This document shows positions 60,299 to 64,000 of a DNA stretch of 64,000 nt, one piece after another. Under the pieces are notes generated by a model. The model did not search any database. It saw only the letters and a program-made list of their open reading frames with translations, and was not told the origin of the DNA. Numbering within the stretch: the stretch's first letter is position 1; each line of letters begins with the position of its first letter. Source of the DNA: Owenia fusiformis (Eukaryota; Annelida; Polychaeta; Sabellida; Oweniidae). The stretch is taken from positions 3,047,341 through 3,111,340 of the forward strand of contig CAIIXF020000008.1 in assembly GCA_903813345.2 (NCBI GenBank), given 5' to 3'. A program made the translations under genes and the position numbers.

Positions 60299-60953
60299 AG
60301 GAAAATCTTTTCATTGGAAATCACTTGCAACGGAATCATCAAGGTGAGTCAAAACTTCAAATATATATTCTGATTATGAGGAATTTTTTGCTTCTTTAAT
60401 TAATAAGAAAAAGTCAAAACAATAATTACAAATAAATAATTTGACAACTTTGTTAATTTTTAATTTGAAATATTTAATGTCATAAAATCAGCGGCAGAAA
60501 TGAGCAATTAGTTAGATCCTCAACATGAGAAATTCATGCAATTTTCTAGATTATAATTAACAACAATTTAAAATGAGTAGTATTTTTCACATTTTATGTA
60601 GATATTTACTTCTCATCATAGAGAACATTCTTCAAAGTGAAAATATTTTTAATGTTGATATGACAAATTTCCTGAATTCTATTTATTTTTGTGGAAGTGC
60701 AGAACTATCTTATATACTGGTTTTAAAGTAAAATGCTGTTCAAAGATCTGCACCATATGATATGAAAAATTTATGAATAATCGTTTTTTCAGATAACCAT
60801 TGTTAATATGAATAAATTCTGTATCAATTATATTAATAAATGAAAGACATTCTTTATACATTTTTATAATACCAAGTGAAAGATATAGTGTATTTATATA
60901 ATTGTTTTTGTTTGTATTGCAGCATATATAGACTACATCAACTCCGAGTCATC

Positions 60954-62514
60954 ATGTACACACTCGCACTGATCACTCTACTGGCTGCCAGCGCTATGGC
61001 TGACGTGCCAAGCTTCTGCAACAGACTTGACTGCCCAAAATTCAAAGTCCTAAGAACAACAGATGTAAGTCTCTTTGGATCCATAATTATCAAAATTAAT
61101 GCAAAATCTTGTTGAAATGCAGATTTATTTAAATGTAGTTTTTTGATCATTTATTATATATCTGTAGAAATACGTATACTTGAATACATGTATATGTAAA
61201 TGTACCATTGTAAGTTTATTACAATGGAAACTAAATGTTATTCTGATAAAAAATCATTTATTTCATATGTGATTCCTATTATTTTATTCCTGAAACTCTT
61301 CCTATCAGAGGAGCATCAAAGAATATGACTCATAATATATCATTATTTCTAGTGAAACAGAAATATGTGATGAGTATCAGAAAGTTAAAATCCTGTTTTG
61401 TTATGTATTAAAAGTCTAAAATGTTTTAGACCAATTGTATCTCATTAACATAATACATTCATTTCAGGAGTATGAGGTACGTGAATATGAGGAATCACGC
61501 TGGGCAAGCACAGATGTTTACGACATGGATTTCAATAGAGCTCGTAGTATTGGCTTCAATCGTCTCTTCATGTACATCTCAGGAGATAATGCAGCTAGTA
61601 AGTCCAATATCATACCTCAAAGATGCAACAATGGATACAGACCTCTTGAAAAATTGATATTGCCACTATTTTACTGTTTTGCTCATAGCATTTTTTTATT
61701 TGCATCTTTCTGTTCTTATTATCCAATAAACTACATTTTCAGAATTCCATATTATCAACCAGAAATATATATATGTTGTATCAATACAAGTTATAAATGT
61801 ATAAAACATTTATTTTTAGACTCCAAGATCCCAATGACCGCCCCTGTATTGACAACCATTATCCCTGGACAGGGCCCTGCCTGTGAGAGTAACTTCACAA
61901 CATCATTCTACCAACCTTTCAACATGCAGAAGAGTGGAGGCCCAGCCCCAACTGATACTAATGCATACCTTAGTGTTCTCCCTAAGGTCACTATGTATGT
62001 CAGGTAGGTACCTCTAATGTTTTGATATTTGAACTAACAAGTCTTGCCGTATTGACTGAGATGAAGCTATATGGAATAGTTTCGAGATTGGTTGAAAATA
62101 AATAGAACTCTACATCTTTATTTTTGAACTGGTGTGGCTTATCATATATGCAATCTATAGATAGAGAGAAAACAAAATTTTTAATTGAATCAAAAATTAT
62201 GAACATTAGATAGAAGTTTTTTTGAATTTCTTTTCTATGAAATAAAATTTTATTCATTCAGTTGTTGTAAAATAAATGTAAAAACATACTTATGTTATGA
62301 CAATGATTCAAAACTGATGAATATCTGTTTCTTTGTTTCCAGGTCTTTCTCTGGTTATGCAAGTGAGGAGGATTTTCTCAACCAAGCTGGTAAACTCGCA
62401 GCCGCAATCAACAACCCAGAGGCATTCCGCTCTGACCTATACTACACAGCTGGCTATGACAGTCCCTTCAAGTTCTTAAACAGACACAATGAGATCCTCT
62501 TCCGTGCCAAATAG
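60954..62514 (+). CDS. Secreted SOUL/heme-binding protein (HEBP2-like), complete
   Basis: Coding exons are 60,954-61,064, 61,468-61,597, 61,820-62,003 and 62,343-62,514, all with GT-AG borders and phases that join cleanly to 198 residues. A non-coding first exon (about 60,322-60,343) is spliced to 60,923. Residues 1-16 (MYTLALITLLAASAMA) are a signal peptide. The mature protein begins DVPSFCNRLDCPKF and shows SOUL-family blocks YEVREYEESRWAST, GFNRLFMYISGDN, KIPMTAPVL, and SFSGYASEEDF near the C-terminus. The family binds heme or other tetrapyrroles. The signal peptide predicts an extracellular or lumenal protein, unlike cytosolic vertebrate HEBP1. The ATG is the first in its exon. Confidence 0.93.
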
Positions 62515-62878
62515 ACTATTGATATACTCATCTCATGGACAGTTTTATATTCATCTCTTGGTCATATACTAGATGTTAATTCTGATTGGCCATGTGGACA
62601 TTAACACTCATCAATTTAGTAACTCGGTTTTCAACAAACAAGAATTTGACTGTAAAAGGTTCTTATATTTCATATCATTTTCAACAGTTTAAGGAATTTT
62701 ACTAAATCACTCAATTCTCAGTACAAATGAGAACCGTAATATCTGAACTCTTATCAATGCAATAATTCTTATTTTCTCCTACATTGATATATTTTCGATA
62801 AAATGAATGAGTGCCAATAATTGTAAATACATCTATGACTATTTATTATTGCTTGTAGCAATGCAAACGTATTTTTAT

Positions 62879-62884
62879 AAATAA
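62879..62884 (+). terminator. Poly(A) signal of the SOUL gene
   Basis: AATAAA about 365 bp after the stop codon, in AT-rich DNA; it gives a 3' UTR of about 0.4 kb. Confidence 0.6.
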
Positions 62885-62899
62885 AAGAAATATTATATA

Positions 62900-63865
62900 A
62901 ACATTAAACAAGTTATTCTGTCATTTATTTAACTGGATATCCAAAACAATTGTGGGTGTGGCAAAATTATAATCAAGCATCGGCTATTTGAGTCCATCCT
63001 ACCACCAGTATTCAATAATTTACACTACTTTATTGATCTATGAATAAAATGACAATATCTTTAACCTCCCAGGCTCAAAAAATCTGTCTGAAGCTGCTTT
63101 TGACATTCTTCTTCATACATATACAACAGATGATGCTAAACTTAGTAAAATTAGTCCGCAGAGTTCATTTCTACATATTTTAAAACATAATTTGTGTAAA
63201 TTGGTTGAAAATTGTAATTTTAGTGAAAACTTCTTGTGAAAAATTATCTTGTCACTCTGAGTTTCGAGATAATTTCTTAGATGATGAGAAATGTCACCTT
63301 GGGTGGTCAAGAGGTTAGTTCTGATCCAAAATAGACCTAAAACGTTACTTTTAATACAAACCATATTTTCTAAATATATGAAAGGTAAACAAGTTAATAA
63401 TATGCAATGAAACCACCTGCCATTTGTTACAAATGCGAACTGCTGAACACCAAATATCAACCACTGACTTCTGAATACCAACTGAATGCCAAACACCAAC
63501 TGAATGCCAAACAACAACTGAATGCCAAACACCAACTGAATGCCAAACACCAACTGAAGGCCAAAGACCATTCAGAAAAAAGATGGAGACTATAACAATA
63601 TGTCACCACTTGTGGTGGTGTTATAAAAATCACTCATTTTGTAAAGAGCATCACAAGTTTCAAATTTAATTAAATAATTCTAGCTACATCAATTCTAAAC
63701 AGCAATACGTATATTGAATTCAAGCTTATTTTCACCACTTTCTTTAAGATTACTTAATGCAACTTATGCAATTTTATCAGACCTTCAAATCCAATTGTTA
63801 TAAAATACAATTATTTTCTAACTAAAAATTTTCATCTTTGAAAAAGCTTCAAAAGATCATGTGCA
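62900..63865. other. Region after the SOUL gene
   Basis: Non-coding apart from an 18-bp minisatellite (63,477-63,560) and a small hairpin around CACCACTTGTGGTGGTG (63,604-63,620). Open frames over the minisatellite are repeat by-products. Confidence 0.5.
63477..63560. repeat. 18-bp minisatellite (about 5 units)
   Basis: Tandem CAACTGAATGCCAAACAC with single-base variants. The 18-bp period makes repetitive open frames on both strands. Confidence 0.85.
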
Positions 63866-64000
63866 GTTTGGCAAGTGATTTTAGATGGTCATATCTTTCA
63901 CCATGAGTACTTTCTGGGCATAAATACAGTGGTTTTTATTAAAACAATATGTTTCTTTCAAGAGAAGTACCCATGATGATAAAAATGTCAATCGAACAAT
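63866..64000. repeat. Third fragment of the 491-1,723 repeat family
   Basis: Starts in GGCAAGTGATTTTAGATGG and TTTCACCATGAGTACTTTCT and runs off the window end. It matches about 498-618 and 42,195-42,317, but with TATTAAAACAATATG, a form seen in the inverted arm near 1,640. It is therefore an independent member, not part of the segmental duplication. Confidence 0.75.

Overview
The window is AT-rich, repeat-dense animal DNA. Genes are sparse, introns are GT-AG, there is a metazoan TATA/poly(A) gene layout, and the transposons are of kinds common in marine invertebrates. I cannot name the species; a hemichordate, amphioxus, mollusc or similar genome would all fit.

Layout. The frame is a large direct segmental duplication. 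Copy 1 runs from the window's first base (probably starting before it) to about 34,545. Copy 2 runs from about 41,698 to 58,525. Both copies end inside the same 51-bp minisatellite. About 7 kb of single-copy DNA (34,546-41,697) lies between them, and more follows copy 2. The length difference is mostly due to elements present in one copy only, so each copy gives the 'empty site' for insertions in the other. Copy 1 alone carries two near-identical 4.07-kb TTAA-flanked DNA transposons in opposite orientation (4,824-8,890 and 13,579-17,646), a 4.47-kb fold-back element between them with remains of an Academ-like nuclease gene (9,016-13,483), a 3.5-kb non-coding insertion (20,974-24,493) and a 5'-truncated LINE (27,888-29,288). 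Copy 2 alone carries a 546-bp MITE (49,112-49,657) and a templated-insertion scar near 56,183-56,367. The three transposons together make an apparent 12.8-kb palindrome whose three empty sites survive in about 200 bp of copy 2.

Host genes. Four are supported: (1, 2) two intronless paralogues, one per copy, of a type II membrane protein with a FkbM/SAM-methyltransferase-like luminal domain (minus strand, 18,239-19,429 and 45,653-46,837); (3) the last two exons of a saccharopine-dehydrogenase-like oxidoreductase (SCCPDH-like, plus strand, 35,209-37,676); (4) a complete five-exon secreted SOUL/heme-binding protein gene (plus strand, about 60,320-62,900).

Most striking observations. The last intron of the SCCPDH-like gene is filled by about 20 copies of a 110-bp unit, each ending in a near-identical 3' splice site. 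The nested transposon complex has exact empty sites in the paralogous copy. The TTAA elements carry two intact, divergently transcribed genes. No operon, CRISPR array or prokaryotic feature is present.
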